A DNA stretch of 54,455 nt, taken from assembly GCA_001657295.1 (NCBI GenBank), contig LYSW01000041.1, forward strand, positions 1-54,455. The letters are read 5' to 3'. The notes beneath the pieces are model-generated. The model was not told where the DNA came from. It saw only the letters and a list, made by a program, of their open reading frames with translations, and made no database searches. A program made the position numbers and the translations under genes. This DNA comes from Oceanicaulis sp. BBD 1991-10. Lineage in GTDB: Bacteria > Pseudomonadota > Alphaproteobacteria > Caulobacterales > Maricaulaceae. Shown here piece by piece: positions 8,164 through 17,480 of this stretch (positions are counted from its first letter, which is position 1; every line of letters starts with the position of its first letter).

Positions 8164-10722
8164 ATGACCCAGCGCGCGCCCATCCTGAGAGCCCGCGCCG
8201 CGCTCCTGTGGGAGCGCGCGGCGCCCGTGCTCGCCGGTCCGGCGGCGGCGCTGGGCGTGTTCTTGCTGCTCGCCTTCCTCGGCGTTTTCGAGCGGCTCGG
8301 CGATCCGGTTCGGCTCGCGGTGCTGCTGGGCCTTGCGGCGGGCGCCGCGATCGCCGCCAGCTTGGCGGCCAAGCGCTTCACATCGCCTACGCGCGAGGAC
8401 GCCGAGCGCCGTGTCGAAGCCGATTCCGGTCTGACCGACCGGCCGTTCGAAGCCTTGCACGACGCGCCTGCGGCCGGAGACAGCGCGCTCTGGGCGGCGC
8501 ACCGCGATCGCATGGCGCGACGGCTGTCCGGCGCGCAGGCGCGCCGGCCGGTCGCCGCATGGGCGAAGCTGGATCCGCTGGGCCTTCGCGTCACCCTGAG
8601 CATTCTGATCATCGCTGCGGCCTTCATGGCCGGAGATCGCGCCTTTGAACGGCTGGGTGACGCGTTCGCGCCACGCCTGATCGCCGGCGGCGGTCAGGGC
8701 GCCCAGATTGAAATCTGGATCGAGCCGCCGGCCTATACCGGCCGGCCGGTCGCCTATCTGCGCGACCGCCGCGAGGCGGAGATGCTGGAAGGCTCGGTCC
8801 TGTCGGCCCGGATCGTCGGCCTCCGGCGCGATCCGCGCGTCACCGGCGCGACCGCGGAGATCGAAGCCCTGTCCGAAGACGTGCGTCTGGTGACGATCCG
8901 CCCGGAGGCCAGCGGCGAGATCGTCATCCGGTCAGGCGCGCTGCGCGAAGCGGTGGCGTTGACGGTGACGGAGGATGAGGCGCCGATCGTGCGCCTGGCC
9001 GCCGAGCCTGAGGGCGATGCGCAAGGTCAGCTTGAACTGGAATTCGTTGCGGAAGACGATTTCGGTTTGGAGGCTTTCGTCTTCGAATTCACCGCCGAAC
9101 CGGGCGCAGGCGAACCGGCGCACGGTGATTTTGAGACGCTGCCGCTGGCCGCCGGCGATGTCAGCCCGCCCGACGCCGACGGCGTGCGATTGGCGCGAAT
9201 TGATCTGGCGCGTCATCCGCTGGCGGGCGAGCGCGCCGTGATCCGCATGGCGGCGCTTGACGGGGCGGGCCAGCGAGGCGCGTCCGGCACGCTGGCGATC
9301 ACCTTGCCCAGCCGGGTTTTCCTAAATCCCCTCGCCCGCGCCGTCGCCGCAGAGCGCAAAGGCTTCATTGCGGTGTCCGAGGCCTACGCCGCCATGCCCG
9401 AAGGGCCGTCCGCGGCGGTGTCGAGCGGATTTCTCGGTGATGACCCGGTGCGCCGGATCGAGCGGGCGCCGGATGGCGTCAAGCGCTTGGCGCGCGCGCT
9501 CGACGCGGTGAGCGACGCGCCCGCAGCCTATTTCGACGATCCCATAGTCTGGGCGGGCCTTCGCACCGCGATGCGCGAAGTACGCCGGGCGCGCGAGCTC
9601 GCCGAGCTCGCCCATCTGGACGAAGATCTCTGGCAGATCGCCCTGCGCGCGGAGCTTGGCAGCCTCGCCGACGCCGAGGCGGCGTTGCGCGCGGCCGAGC
9701 AGGCGCTGATGGATGCGCTCGCGCGCGGCGCGGACCCGATCGAATTATCCGCCTTGTTCGACGCCTTCGAACAAGCCGTCGCCAACTATATGCAGGCGCT
9801 CGCCCGGGAGGCCGCCGAGGAAGGCCGCTTCGCCGACAGCGGCGGCGGCATGGGCGGCATGAACACCGATGGGCTGCAGGACTTGCTGGACGCGCTGCGC
9901 GAAGCTGCCGAGCTGGGCGACACCGCCGGCTCGCGCCGTGCGCTGGCTCAACTCGCCGAAATGCTTCGCAACATGCAGGTCACGCTCAGCCAGGGCGGCG
10001 GCGGCGACGGCCAGCAGAGCGCCATGGCCCAGGCGATCCAGGAAGCGCTTGAAGAATTGAGTGAAACCCTCTCCGACCAGCGCGAAACGATGAATGACAC
10101 ATTCGAGGAAGCCGAGCGCCAGTCCGAGGCGGCAGGCGGTCAGCCGGGCCAGGCTGACGCGGATTTGCCTGCGCCGGGCGAGCGGCCAGGTGAAGGCTTC
10201 GGCGCGACCGACCAGGAGGACGGCGAAAATGGAGGCGGCGGGGCGCAGCAAGAGCCGAGTGAAGGCTTAGGCGGGCTCGCGGAACGCCAGGCTGAGATCA
10301 GCGCGGCCCTTCCGGGCCTGGCTGAACGATTGCCGGACGGCGGTCAGGCCGCGGACGCGGCGCGCCAGGCGCTGGAAGAAGCCGAGGACGCCATGGGCGA
10401 TGCGGCCCGCGCTCTGGAAGAAGGTGACGCGGACGCCGCCCTGCTCGCCCAAGACGCCGCCATTGGCGCATTGAGACAGGCCCTGCAAGCGGCCGGCGAG
10501 GCGCTTGAAGAGGCGCAGGGCGGCGACCTGCAAGGCGAAACCGATCCTTTGGGACGCGCCCTCGGGGGCGCGGCGGGGCCCGGAACCGAAGTCGGCGTGC
10601 CCAGCGAAGCCGACCGCCAGCGGGCCCGGGACATCCTGGAAGAATTGCGCCGCCGCGCCGCCGAGCGCGGCCGCCCGCAGGAAGAGCTGGACTATATCGA
10701 TCGCCTGCTGGAGCGCTTCTAA
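8164..10722 (+). CDS. TIGR02302/DUF4175 family large membrane-anchored protein
   Basis: An 852-residue protein. Two hydrophobic helices (about 22-42 and 45-65) and a third (about 141-160) anchor it at the inner membrane. A periplasmic beta-rich region (about 175-390) follows, then a long Ala/Glu-rich coiled coil, a Gly/Gln-rich stretch with MGGMNTDGLQDLLDALREA, and repeated acidic helices to the end (EELDYIDRLLERF). This matches the alphaproteobacterial DUF4175 (TIGR02302) family, whose function is unknown. It is complete and ends 3 bases before the convergent gloB stop, with a small hairpin (AGCGCT-TCTA-AGCGCT) across the shared stops. Confidence 0.88.
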   Translation: MTQRAPILRARAALLWERAAPVLAGPAAALGVFLLLAFLGVFERLGDPVRLAVLLGLAAGAAIAASLAAKRFTSPTREDAERRVEADSGLTDRPFEALHDAPAAGDSALWAAHRDRMARRLSGAQARRPVAAWAKLDPLGLRVTLSILIIAAAFMAGDRAFERLGDAFAPRLIAGGGQGAQIEIWIEPPAYTGRPVAYLRDRREAEMLEGSVLSARIVGLRRDPRVTGATAEIEALSEDVRLVTIRPEASGEIVIRSGALREAVALTVTEDEAPIVRLAAEPEGDAQGQLELEFVAEDDFGLEAFVFEFTAEPGAGEPAHGDFETLPLAAGDVSPPDADGVRLARIDLARHPLAGERAVIRMAALDGAGQRGASGTLAITLPSRVFLNPLARAVAAERKGFIAVSEAYAAMPEGPSAAVSSGFLGDDPVRRIERAPDGVKRLARALDAVSDAPAAYFDDPIVWAGLRTAMREVRRARELAELAHLDEDLWQIALRAELGSLADAEAALRAAEQALMDALARGADPIELSALFDAFEQAVANYMQALAREAAEEGRFADSGGGMGGMNTDGLQDLLDALREAAELGDTAGSRRALAQLAEMLRNMQVTLSQGGGGDGQQSAMAQAIQEALEELSETLSDQRETMNDTFEEAERQSEAAGGQPGQADADLPAPGERPGEGFGATDQEDGENGGGGAQQEPSEGLGGLAERQAEISAALPGLAERLPDGGQAADAARQALEEAEDAMGDAARALEEGDADAALLAQDAAIGALRQALQAAGEALEEAQGGDLQGETDPLGRALGGAAGPGTEVGVPSEADRQRARDILEELRRRAAERGRPQEELDYIDRLLERF

Positions 10723-10725
10723 GCG

Positions 10726-11493
10726 CTAGAACACGTCTTTGCGCCGGCGTATTTCTGCGAAGACCTCCCAATCCTCAGCCCTCTGAAGACCCATGCGTGC
10801 GCGCAAGCCCGGATCGTCCCAGCGCAGGAAGGGATTGGCCGCGCGCTCCGCTCCGATGGTCGTGGGCACGGTCGCTTCGCCGCGGGCGCGCTTGACGCCC
10901 ACCTTATCGGCGTAGGCGATCAGCGCCGGGTTCGCCGGATCGACCGACAACGCGAAGGCGGCGTTGGCCTGCGTGTATTCATGAGCGCAATAGATCACCG
11001 TCTCCGACGGCAGCGCCCTTAAACGCGACAGCGAGGCGTGAAATTGCTGCGCGGTGCCTTCAAACATCCGCCCGCAACCCAATGCGAACAGCGCGTCGCC
11101 GACAAAGGCGACGCCGGCGTCTTCAAACCAGTAGGCGATATGGCCCAGCGTATGGCCGCCCACATCGATGACTTGCGCCGCCTGCTCGCCCAGCCGCACG
11201 ACATCGCCATGGGCGACAGGGCGGTCGACATGGCCGATCGTCGCGACCTCCCCCGCCGGTGCGGTGATGATGACGTTCTTGGATTTTCGCAGCGCCTCGT
11301 TGCCTCCGGCATGGTCCCAATGATGATGGGTGTTCCAGACCTCCGTGAGATTCCAGCCTGCCTTGGCCGCCTCGCTTTCGATCACCGCCGCATCCGGCGT
11401 GTCGATGGCGGCGCATTCGCCGGTCTTCGCGCAGCGGATCAGATAGCCGTAATTGTCTGACAGGCAGGCGAACTGCCGGATCTCAAGCGTCAT
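10726..11493 (-). CDS. gloB: Hydroxyacylglutathione hydrolase (glyoxalase II)
   Basis: A 255-residue metallo-beta-lactamase-fold enzyme that hydrolyses S-lactoylglutathione to lactate and glutathione in methylglyoxal detoxification. The metal motif THHHWDH lies at residues 55-61. Further ligands are in GGHTLGHIAYW, FVGDALFALGCGRMFEG and YCAHEYTQANAAFA, and the C-terminal helical domain ends with NPFLRWDDPGLR, typical of GloB. Length is normal. It is divergent from the methyltransferase gene, about 105 bases away. Confidence 0.95.
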   Translation of the reverse strand: MTLEIRQFACLSDNYGYLIRCAKTGECAAIDTPDAAVIESEAAKAGWNLTEVWNTHHHWDHAGGNEALRKSKNVIITAPAGEVATIGHVDRPVAHGDVVRLGEQAAQVIDVGGHTLGHIAYWFEDAGVAFVGDALFALGCGRMFEGTAQQFHASLSRLRALPSETVIYCAHEYTQANAAFALSVDPANPALIAYADKVGVKRARGEATVPTTIGAERAANPFLRWDDPGLRARMGLQRAEDWEVFAEIRRRKDVF

Positions 11494-11598
11494 TGATCAA
11501 CCTTTTATCTTTCATCTCACGGGCTTACCGCGGAGCCGCCGCCACCCTATCATAGGACAGGACGCGCGCGACGGGCGCGCGGTGAGAAACGGCCCTCC

Positions 11599-12366
11599 AT
11601 GCGGACTGACGCGCTTGAAATTGATCGCTTCTATCGCACTGCGCGCGGCAAGGCGGCGCGTGAGATGGCGATCCGCCGTCTGTGCGCGCTCTGGCCGAAC
11701 ACGCAAGACCTGGATCTGCTCGGATACGGCTTTGCAGCGCCTTATCTCACCGCCTTTGAAAGCAGCGCCCGACGCGCGGTGGCCTATATGCCGGCCGCTC
11801 AAGGCGCCGTGCCTTGGCCGGCGCGCGATGACGGCCGTGCGGCGCTTGGCGATGAAACCCGCCTGCCCTTCAAGGAAAGCCTGTTTGACCGGGTGATCCT
11901 GGTGCATGCGCTGGAGGAAGCCTCCGATCTGCCCCGGCTGTTGCGGGAGGTTTGGCGGGTGATGGCGCCGGAGGCGCGGCTGGCGGTGATCTGCACCCAT
12001 CGCGGCGGGCTGTGGGCGCGCGCGGATTCCACACCCTTCGGCCATGGCCGGCCGTTCTCCCGGGCGCAGCTGACCCGGCTGCTCACCGATGCGCTGTTCG
12101 AGCCGACCGCGTGGGCGCAGGCGCTTTACACGCCGCCCTGGAGAATGACCTGCGGCGAACGCTCGGCCGACGGGTTCGAAGCGGTGGGCGAGCGGCTCTA
12201 TCCCGCCTTCGGCGGCCTGATCCTCGCCGAAGCGGTCAAGCATGTCGGCGCGGTGCGCCCCGGCGGCGTTGCGCAGCGCGTGCGGGTCAGGGCGCTTGAA
12301 GGCGCCGGCAAGCGCGCGCTATCTCCCCACCGCAAGCAAACGCCAGCGAAGAAAGACGCGCCATGA
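11599..12366 (+). CDS. Class I SAM-dependent methyltransferase domain protein
   Basis: A 255-residue protein with a Methyltransf_11-like core: LPFKESLFDRVILVHALEEA resembles motifs II/III, followed by LLREVWRVMAPEARLAVICT. The glycine-rich SAM loop is weak (DLLGYGFAAPYLTAF). The arrangement gloB-methyltransferase-hisC is common in alphaproteobacteria, and the family is annotated only as a methyltransferase-domain protein. The substrate is unknown. The stop codon overlaps the hisC start (ATGA), indicating translational coupling. The Lys/Ala-rich C-terminal tail is probably disordered. Confidence 0.8.
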   Translation: MRTDALEIDRFYRTARGKAAREMAIRRLCALWPNTQDLDLLGYGFAAPYLTAFESSARRAVAYMPAAQGAVPWPARDDGRAALGDETRLPFKESLFDRVILVHALEEASDLPRLLREVWRVMAPEARLAVICTHRGGLWARADSTPFGHGRPFSRAQLTRLLTDALFEPTAWAQALYTPPWRMTCGERSADGFEAVGERLYPAFGGLILAEAVKHVGAVRPGGVAQRVRVRALEGAGKRALSPHRKQTPAKKDAP

Positions 12367-13442
12367 CGCTCGAACCCCGCCCCGGCCTTCTGGACATCAA
12401 ACCCTATAAGCCCGGCGCCGCCGCGCCTGAAGGGGCGGTGAAGTTATCGTCCAATGAGAACGCCCTGGGCTGCAGCGACAAGGCGGCCGAAGCCTTCAAG
12501 GCCAGCGCGGACCAGCTCCATATCTATCCCGACGGCGGAGCGACGGTTTTGCGCGACGCCATCGCTGAAGCGGAGGGCCTGGATCCCGAACGCATCGTCT
12601 GCGGCGCGGGCAGCGATGAAATCCTGCAGCTCTTGGGCCGGGCCTATCTCGCGCCGGGCGATAGAGTGGTTCAATCCCAGTATGGCTTTCTGGTTTACCG
12701 CCTGGTCGCCATGCAATCCGGCGCCACGATCGTATCCGCGCCGGAAAGCGATTACACGGCCGACATCGATTCCGTTCTGGAGACTGCGAAGGACGGCGCC
12801 AAAATCGTCTTCATCGCCAATCCGAACAATCCCACCGGCACCTGGGTGCCGGATTCGGACATCCGCCGCCTGCGGGACGGCCTGCCGGAAGACACGCTTT
12901 TGGTGGTCGACGGCGCCTATGCCGAATTCGTCGACGCGCCAGGGTGGGAAAACCCGCTCAAGCTGGTGGACGACTATGACAATGTCGTCGTCACCCGCAC
13001 CTTCTCGAAAATCCATGGTCTCGCCGGGCTTCGCCTGGGCTGGATGTACGGCCCCAAGGAGATCGTCGACGTGATCCATCGCGTGCGCGGGCCGTTCAAC
13101 GTCAACCTGCCCGCGATCGAAGCGGGCGTCGCCGCAATCAAGGACCGCGACTTCGTCGCCCGATCCAAGGCGCACAACGACCGCTGGCTCGGCTTTCTCA
13201 CCCAATCGATTCGCGGGTTGGGCCTGGAGGTCACCCCATCGGTCTGCAATTTCGTGCTGGTCCACTTTCCCGAGACCGAGGGTAAAGACGCCATGAGCGC
13301 GAACGCCTTCCTGGCCGACCGGGGACTGATCGTCCGTCCGGTTCAGCCTTATGGCCTGCCGAACGCCTTGCGGATCACGGTGGGGCTGGAAGCGGACAAT
13401 CGCCGCGTGGTCGAAGCCCTGGAAGCCTTCACCGCCGCCTAG
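12363..13442 (+). CDS. hisC: Histidinol-phosphate aminotransferase
   Basis: A 359-residue PLP enzyme (fold type I) converting imidazole-acetol phosphate and glutamate to histidinol phosphate. It opens with the HisC-type KLSSNENALGCS, has NPNNPTGTWVP and VVDGAYAEFVD, and the PLP lysine in TFSKIHGLAGLRLGW (Lys near residue 216). The C-terminal RITVGLEADNRRVVEAL is the phosphate-binding Arg region. In alphaproteobacteria this subgroup can also serve aromatic amino-acid transamination. It is coupled to the upstream methyltransferase, and its stop overlaps that of the convergent DUF2125 gene. Confidence 0.95.
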   Translation: MTLEPRPGLLDIKPYKPGAAAPEGAVKLSSNENALGCSDKAAEAFKASADQLHIYPDGGATVLRDAIAEAEGLDPERIVCGAGSDEILQLLGRAYLAPGDRVVQSQYGFLVYRLVAMQSGATIVSAPESDYTADIDSVLETAKDGAKIVFIANPNNPTGTWVPDSDIRRLRDGLPEDTLLVVDGAYAEFVDAPGWENPLKLVDDYDNVVVTRTFSKIHGLAGLRLGWMYGPKEIVDVIHRVRGPFNVNLPAIEAGVAAIKDRDFVARSKAHNDRWLGFLTQSIRGLGLEVTPSVCNFVLVHFPETEGKDAMSANAFLADRGLIVRPVQPYGLPNALRITVGLEADNRRVVEALEAFTAA

Positions 13443-14467
13443 GCGTCCGGCGCGGCGGCGAAATCGCCGATCCGTGCGGGTCCCAGGAAGACGCCCCCAT
13501 CCCTTAATCGAAACGGCAGGGCGATCCCGCCTTCGCGCCGCGGCGCCATGATGGCCGCCAGCCGCAAAGCGTCGCCCTGCTCGTCATAGACCAGGCCCGC
13601 GCCTTCCAGAGCCGTGATCAGGGTCTCCGGATCGGTCACGACGACTGACAGCCGGCCTTCCGGCAGCAGGGCCGCGTCCAGTCCGATTTGCCCATCGCCG
13701 GACAGCTCGGCCGGCCCCCAGATCAGCTGGGCCTGATTGACGATCAGCTCGCCATCGGCGCGGCGCCATTCTTCCGGGTCGGCGACCCGGGCCAAGGCGC
13801 TCCACTGGCTGACCACGAGATCCATGCGCGCCAGCGAGATTTCATCGCCAAACTCCGCCGAAACCCCGGGCGCGGCGACTTCGCCCAAGGTGACGCCGGT
13901 CAGCTGGACACGAAGCGCCAGCTGGTCGTCCTCGCCCAGAAAGCCGCTGACCGCCAACTCGTCCACGGCGCGAACCGCCGGCGGCTGATCTTCCGGACCG
14001 GTGACGACCAGGCCGTCAATGCTGGCGCCCAGGCGGTGAGTGGCGCCGTCGCGCGCGCGGAAGGAAAGCCGGGCGCGCTCCGCGGCCAGCTGATAGGCGT
14101 GGCCGTCCGCCAGAATCTCGCCTTCGCCGTCCGGCGTGATGATCCAGTGATTGAGATCATAAAACTGCGCCGACGCCGCCAGGCGCTCCACCCCGGCCGT
14201 CCAGCCGCCCTCGCTCGCAGGCGCCGTCAGGCGCGGCGCATCCGCCTGCAACGCAAAACGGAAGGGATAGCCGCGCACGCGCACGCCTTGATGTTCGACG
14301 GTGTAGCCGGCGGCCTCCTGCACTTCGATCCAGGCCAGGGCCCGCTGCTCGATCTCGCGCGCGGCGTAGGTCCAATAGACCGCATGCAGCACGACGGCGC
14401 CGAGAAGCGCCGCAAAGGGAATAAAGAGCGCCGTGCGTGACGGCGCGCGATCTGAGCGCGCCGCCAT
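13439..14467 (-). CDS. DUF2125 family membrane-anchored protein
   Basis: A 342-residue protein with an N-terminal membrane anchor (about residues 13-32, FIPFAALLGAVVLHAVYWTY), followed by a long periplasmic beta-rich domain with the family landmarks GYTVEHQGVRVRGYPFRFAL, YDLNHWIITPDGEGEI and LALRVQLTGVTL. DUF2125 is an alphaproteobacterial family of unknown function, possibly envelope-related. It is the last gene of the ftsE-ftsX-ydcF-plsC unit; its start codon overlaps the plsC stop. Family call is good, function unknown. Confidence 0.85.
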   Translation of the reverse strand: MAARSDRAPSRTALFIPFAALLGAVVLHAVYWTYAAREIEQRALAWIEVQEAAGYTVEHQGVRVRGYPFRFALQADAPRLTAPASEGGWTAGVERLAASAQFYDLNHWIITPDGEGEILADGHAYQLAAERARLSFRARDGATHRLGASIDGLVVTGPEDQPPAVRAVDELAVSGFLGEDDQLALRVQLTGVTLGEVAAPGVSAEFGDEISLARMDLVVSQWSALARVADPEEWRRADGELIVNQAQLIWGPAELSGDGQIGLDAALLPEGRLSVVVTDPETLITALEGAGLVYDEQGDALRLAAIMAPRREGGIALPFRLRDGGVFLGPARIGDFAAAPDA

Positions 14468-15210
14468 CAGGCCGCCTCGGGTTCAGGCATGTCCGCCACG
14501 CCCGGCAGCAATGCCGCCGAAGCGGATTCGATCCGCGCTTCCAGCGTCGTCATGAAGTCATCCTTACTCAATCCCGGCTCGATCGGCGGCAAAAACTCCA
14601 CAATGATCCTGCCCGGCCGCCGCGCGAAGCCATGGGCGGGCCAGTAAAGACCGGAGTTCAGCGCCACCGGCGAGCAAGCCACCTTCATCGCCGCATACAG
14701 CCCCGCGACCCCGGGTTTGTAGGTGTCGACATCGCCCGGATTAAGGCGCGTGCCCTGGGGAAAGATGACCACCTGACGGCCGTCCTCAGCCCGCTCGCGC
14801 GCCTGCTTGAGCATGCCCCGCAGGGCTTTTGCGCCCGCGCTGCGATCGACGCTGATATTCTTCAGCTTCATGGCGTACCAGCCAAAGAAAGGCAGATAGG
14901 ACAGCTCCTTCTTCAGGATGATCGCCGGATCATCCAGGATTCGCCAGAACGCCAGCGTTTCGAACATGGACTGGTGTTTGGAGGCCACCAACGCGCCGCC
15001 GCGGGGCAAATGCTCCGTCCCGCGCACTTCATAGGTCACGCCGCACAAGACGCGCAGCCCGCCGAACACCAGGTCGAGATAGAGCCGCAGGCAGGCCTTC
15101 GACCAGGCGCGCGGGCCTAAAAGCGCCGGGCTGCAGACCAGACCCATCACCACCATCAGTCCGTACATCCAGACCACAAACAGGATCGACCCGATCGCCG
15201 CCACCCTCAT
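14467..15210 (-). CDS. plsC: 1-acyl-sn-glycerol-3-phosphate acyltransferase (PlsC family)
   Basis: A 247-residue membrane acyltransferase that acylates lysophosphatidic acid to phosphatidic acid. N-terminal membrane segment (about 5-30), then the acyltransferase catalytic block SKHQSMFE (His79 with Glu84 in place of the classical HX4D aspartate), VDRSAGAKALRGML, and FPQGTR (150-155) in place of FPEGTR. Both substitutions occur in alphaproteobacterial members as I know them. The ATG at 15210 is chosen because it overlaps the ydcF stop codon (ATGA); the frame is open further upstream but into ydcF. Confidence 0.92.
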   Translation of the reverse strand: MRVAAIGSILFVVWMYGLMVVMGLVCSPALLGPRAWSKACLRLYLDLVFGGLRVLCGVTYEVRGTEHLPRGGALVASKHQSMFETLAFWRILDDPAIILKKELSYLPFFGWYAMKLKNISVDRSAGAKALRGMLKQARERAEDGRQVVIFPQGTRLNPGDVDTYKPGVAGLYAAMKVACSPVALNSGLYWPAHGFARRPGRIIVEFLPPIEPGLSKDDFMTTLEARIESASAALLPGVADMPEPEAA

Positions 15211-15803
15211 GCCCCATCCTGGCTCGCCGAATCCGGCGCGTTGCGGCCGGCGAGACGCTCGCGGACATAGACCGCCGCGTATTTCACATATTCCGTCAGC
15301 CAGCGCCGCGCTTCCTCCGGCGTGCTCCACGGCGCCGGCGCCGCAACCGCGTGGGCGATAAGGCGGGTATCGGGCATGGCCGCCTGCAATTCAAGCAGCG
15401 CGCGCGGCATGTGATAGTCGCTGGTCACCACGATCAGGCTGTCATAGCTCCGCGCCCGCGCCCAGTCGGCGGTCTCCGCCGCATTGCCTTCGGTGTCCGC
15501 GGCGTCGGCTCCCACGTCGACGCAGCAGGCGAACAGAGCCTCCGACGCGCCGGCGGCCGAGGCGATGTCCGCGACCGGGCTGCCGGGATTGATGCCGGAG
15601 ATCAACAGCCGCTCGCCGCGTTCCGCCTCCAACAGCGACACGCCGGTGGCGACGCGCCCCGGCCCGCCGGTCAGCACGACGATGGCGGCCGCGTTCGGCG
15701 CCGCGCCGGGCGTGAAGCTGCGCGCCTCGCGCACGAAGAGCGCAAAGCCGACGAGGAAGGCGACCAGCAGGACGAAGGCGAGCGTGCGAAAGGCCCGGCT
15801 CAT
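15207..15803 (-). CDS. YdcF/ElyC-family (DUF218) envelope protein
   Basis: A 198-residue protein with one N-terminal membrane helix (about 8-25) and a periplasmic DUF218 domain: AAIVVLTGGPGRVATGVSLL, LLISGINPGSPVADIA, TEGNAAETADWARA and LIVVTSDYHMPRALLELQAA. All are typical of YdcF/SanA/ElyC proteins, which affect envelope integrity and lipid-carrier metabolism. Both ends overlap neighbours by ATGA (ftsX upstream, plsC downstream), so the start at 15803 is secure. It probably functions together with the FtsEX-PlsC envelope operon. Confidence 0.9.
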   Translation of the reverse strand: MSRAFRTLAFVLLVAFLVGFALFVREARSFTPGAAPNAAAIVVLTGGPGRVATGVSLLEAERGERLLISGINPGSPVADIASAAGASEALFACCVDVGADAADTEGNAAETADWARARSYDSLIVVTSDYHMPRALLELQAAMPDTRLIAHAVAAPAPWSTPEEARRWLTEYVKYAAVYVRERLAGRNAPDSASQDGA

Positions 15804-16690
15804 GACCAGCGCGCCTTTAGCTCGTTGGCCACCGCGATCCGCGCCGAGACCGCCGCAACGACGCCGGACACCAGCGCGGCGCCGGCCGGAATCGCGGCGC
15901 TCACCCAATTCAGTTCAAAGCGCGGCAGGAAGAAGATCGCGCCGGCGCTGCCGCCGAGCGCCGCCAGTCCGATTCCTGCAAGCCCGGCCAGCACGGCGCC
16001 GATCAAGCCGGCCTTCACCCCCAGCATGAAGAAGCGCCCCTGAAACAGGCGCGTGACATAGCTGTCCGGCGCGCCCACCAGGTGCAGCGCCTCGGCGACA
16101 TCCCAGCGCGCGGCCAGCGACGCGCGCGCGGCGAACGCCACGACCGCCGCTGCGGCCAGGGTCAGGAGCCCCACCACCGCCAGCCCGAAATAGCGCACCG
16201 CCGCCGCGGCGCGCCTTACGGCGCGCTCCCACCGGTCATGATCGTCGACGACCACGTCATAGGGCGCATCTGAGAGCAAGGCTTCGACTGCGCCCGGCGC
16301 CAGCGGCGTGTCGGAATCCAGGGTCACGGCGACCAGGCGCGGCACCGGCAAATCGTCCGGCAACACGCCCTCCCCCAGCCAGGGTTCGAGCAAGGCTTCC
16401 GACTGGGCGCGGCCGCGCGCCTCGGCGCTCAACACCCCAGGCAGGCGCGCGATCTCCTCAGCGGCCGCGCGCGCATCCTCGTCGGCGTCACGATTCTGAC
16501 CGGGCAGAATCTGAACCGTGATCTGGTCGGTGAGCTGGGCTGTCCAGCCTTCCGCGGCCTGCCAGGCGCCCGCCGCGCCGATGCCGGCGAGCGACGCCAG
16601 GAAGACCAGGATGGCCGCCACGGCGAGCAAGGGGCGGTCGCGCCCGGAATCCGGCGGCAGCAACGGGGCGGACTTCGCCTTGGAGCTCAT
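15800..16690 (-). CDS. ftsX: Cell division protein FtsX (ABC permease-like)
   Basis: A 296-residue membrane protein, partner of the adjacent FtsE. First transmembrane helix about residues 23-43, a periplasmic domain (about 50-165, with ITVQILPGQNRDADED), then three C-terminal helices around 172-195, 222-245 and 262-285 with the FtsX core EALHLVGAPDSYVTRLFQGRFFMLG. FtsEX couples ATP hydrolysis to septal peptidoglycan hydrolase activation. The start overlaps the ftsE stop by four bases. Complete and of normal length. Confidence 0.95.
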   Translation of the reverse strand: MSSKAKSAPLLPPDSGRDRPLLAVAAILVFLASLAGIGAAGAWQAAEGWTAQLTDQITVQILPGQNRDADEDARAAAEEIARLPGVLSAEARGRAQSEALLEPWLGEGVLPDDLPVPRLVAVTLDSDTPLAPGAVEALLSDAPYDVVVDDHDRWERAVRRAAAAVRYFGLAVVGLLTLAAAAVVAFAARASLAARWDVAEALHLVGAPDSYVTRLFQGRFFMLGVKAGLIGAVLAGLAGIGLAALGGSAGAIFFLPRFELNWVSAAIPAGAALVSGVVAAVSARIAVANELKARWS

Positions 16691-17409
16691 GCCGCGCGCG
16701 CCCCGTCATCAATCAGCTTGCCGTCGGCCAGCTCCAGAACCGGCGCATCCAGGGAGCGCACCAGCGCCAGATCGTGGCTCGCGATCAGCACCGTCGTTCC
16801 CAGCCGGTTCAGCTCGACGAACAGGCGCAGCAGACGGCGCGCCATGTCCGGGTCGACATTGCCGGTGGGTTCATCCGCGATGAGCAATTCCGGCTTGGAG
16901 ATCACCGCGCGCGCAATCGCGGCGCGCTGTTGCTCGCCGCCCGACAGCGTGGGCGGAAACGCATCCATCCGATCGCCCAGCCCGACCCAGGCGAGAAGGT
17001 CCTCGACATCATCGGCGTAGCTCGACCGCGATTGGCCGGCGACGCGAAGCGGCAGGGCGACATTGTCGAATACGGTGAGGTGGTCAAGCAGGCGAAAGTC
17101 CTGGAACACGACGCCGATCCGCTTGCGCAGGTCTGGCAGCGCGGTGCGGGGCAGGAGCGCGGAATCGCGACCGAACATCGAGATCAGCCCCCGTGAGGGG
17201 CGCTCCGCCAGATAGATCAGACGCAATAGAGAGGTTTTTCCCGCTCCGGACGGTCCGGTGAGGAAATGGAAACTTCCGCTTGGTAACTCAAAGGTAAGGT
17301 CGCTTAAGACCTCTGGGCCGCGCCCATAGCGCATGCCGACCGCATCGAACCGTACGGCGGCCCCGCCGGGGTTCGAAAAGGTCTGAGAGGCGCGCGGATC
17401 AGAGCTCAT
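16687..17409 (-). CDS. ftsE: Cell division ATP-binding protein FtsE
   Basis: A 240-residue ABC ATPase. Walker A GPSGAGKT (52-59), Q-loop region VVFQDFRLLDHLTVFDNVALP, ABC signature LSGGEQQR, Walker B LLIADEPTG followed by NVDPDMARRLL, and the switch His in IASHDLALV are all intact. NVDP and the FQDFRLL block are characteristic of FtsE. It heads the minus-strand operon ftsE-ftsX-ydcF-plsC-DUF2125, with a divergent DUF3426 gene about 70 bases away. Confidence 0.96.
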   Translation of the reverse strand: MSSDPRASQTFSNPGGAAVRFDAVGMRYGRGPEVLSDLTFELPSGSFHFLTGPSGAGKTSLLRLIYLAERPSRGLISMFGRDSALLPRTALPDLRKRIGVVFQDFRLLDHLTVFDNVALPLRVAGQSRSSYADDVEDLLAWVGLGDRMDAFPPTLSGGEQQRAAIARAVISKPELLIADEPTGNVDPDMARRLLRLFVELNRLGTTVLIASHDLALVRSLDAPVLELADGKLIDDGARAA

Positions 17410-17480
17410 TAAGCGGCGATGTCATGTCGGTGCAACAAGGATTCGTCGCCGACTATGCAGGATGAGCGAGGCATGCGTCC

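Noticed and set aside
9840-10560. Repetitive GC-rich stretch in the TIGR02302 gene, considered as a DNA repeat array
   Set aside because: It is low-complexity coding sequence (Gly/Gln/Ala/Glu), with no regular repeat unit or spacers.
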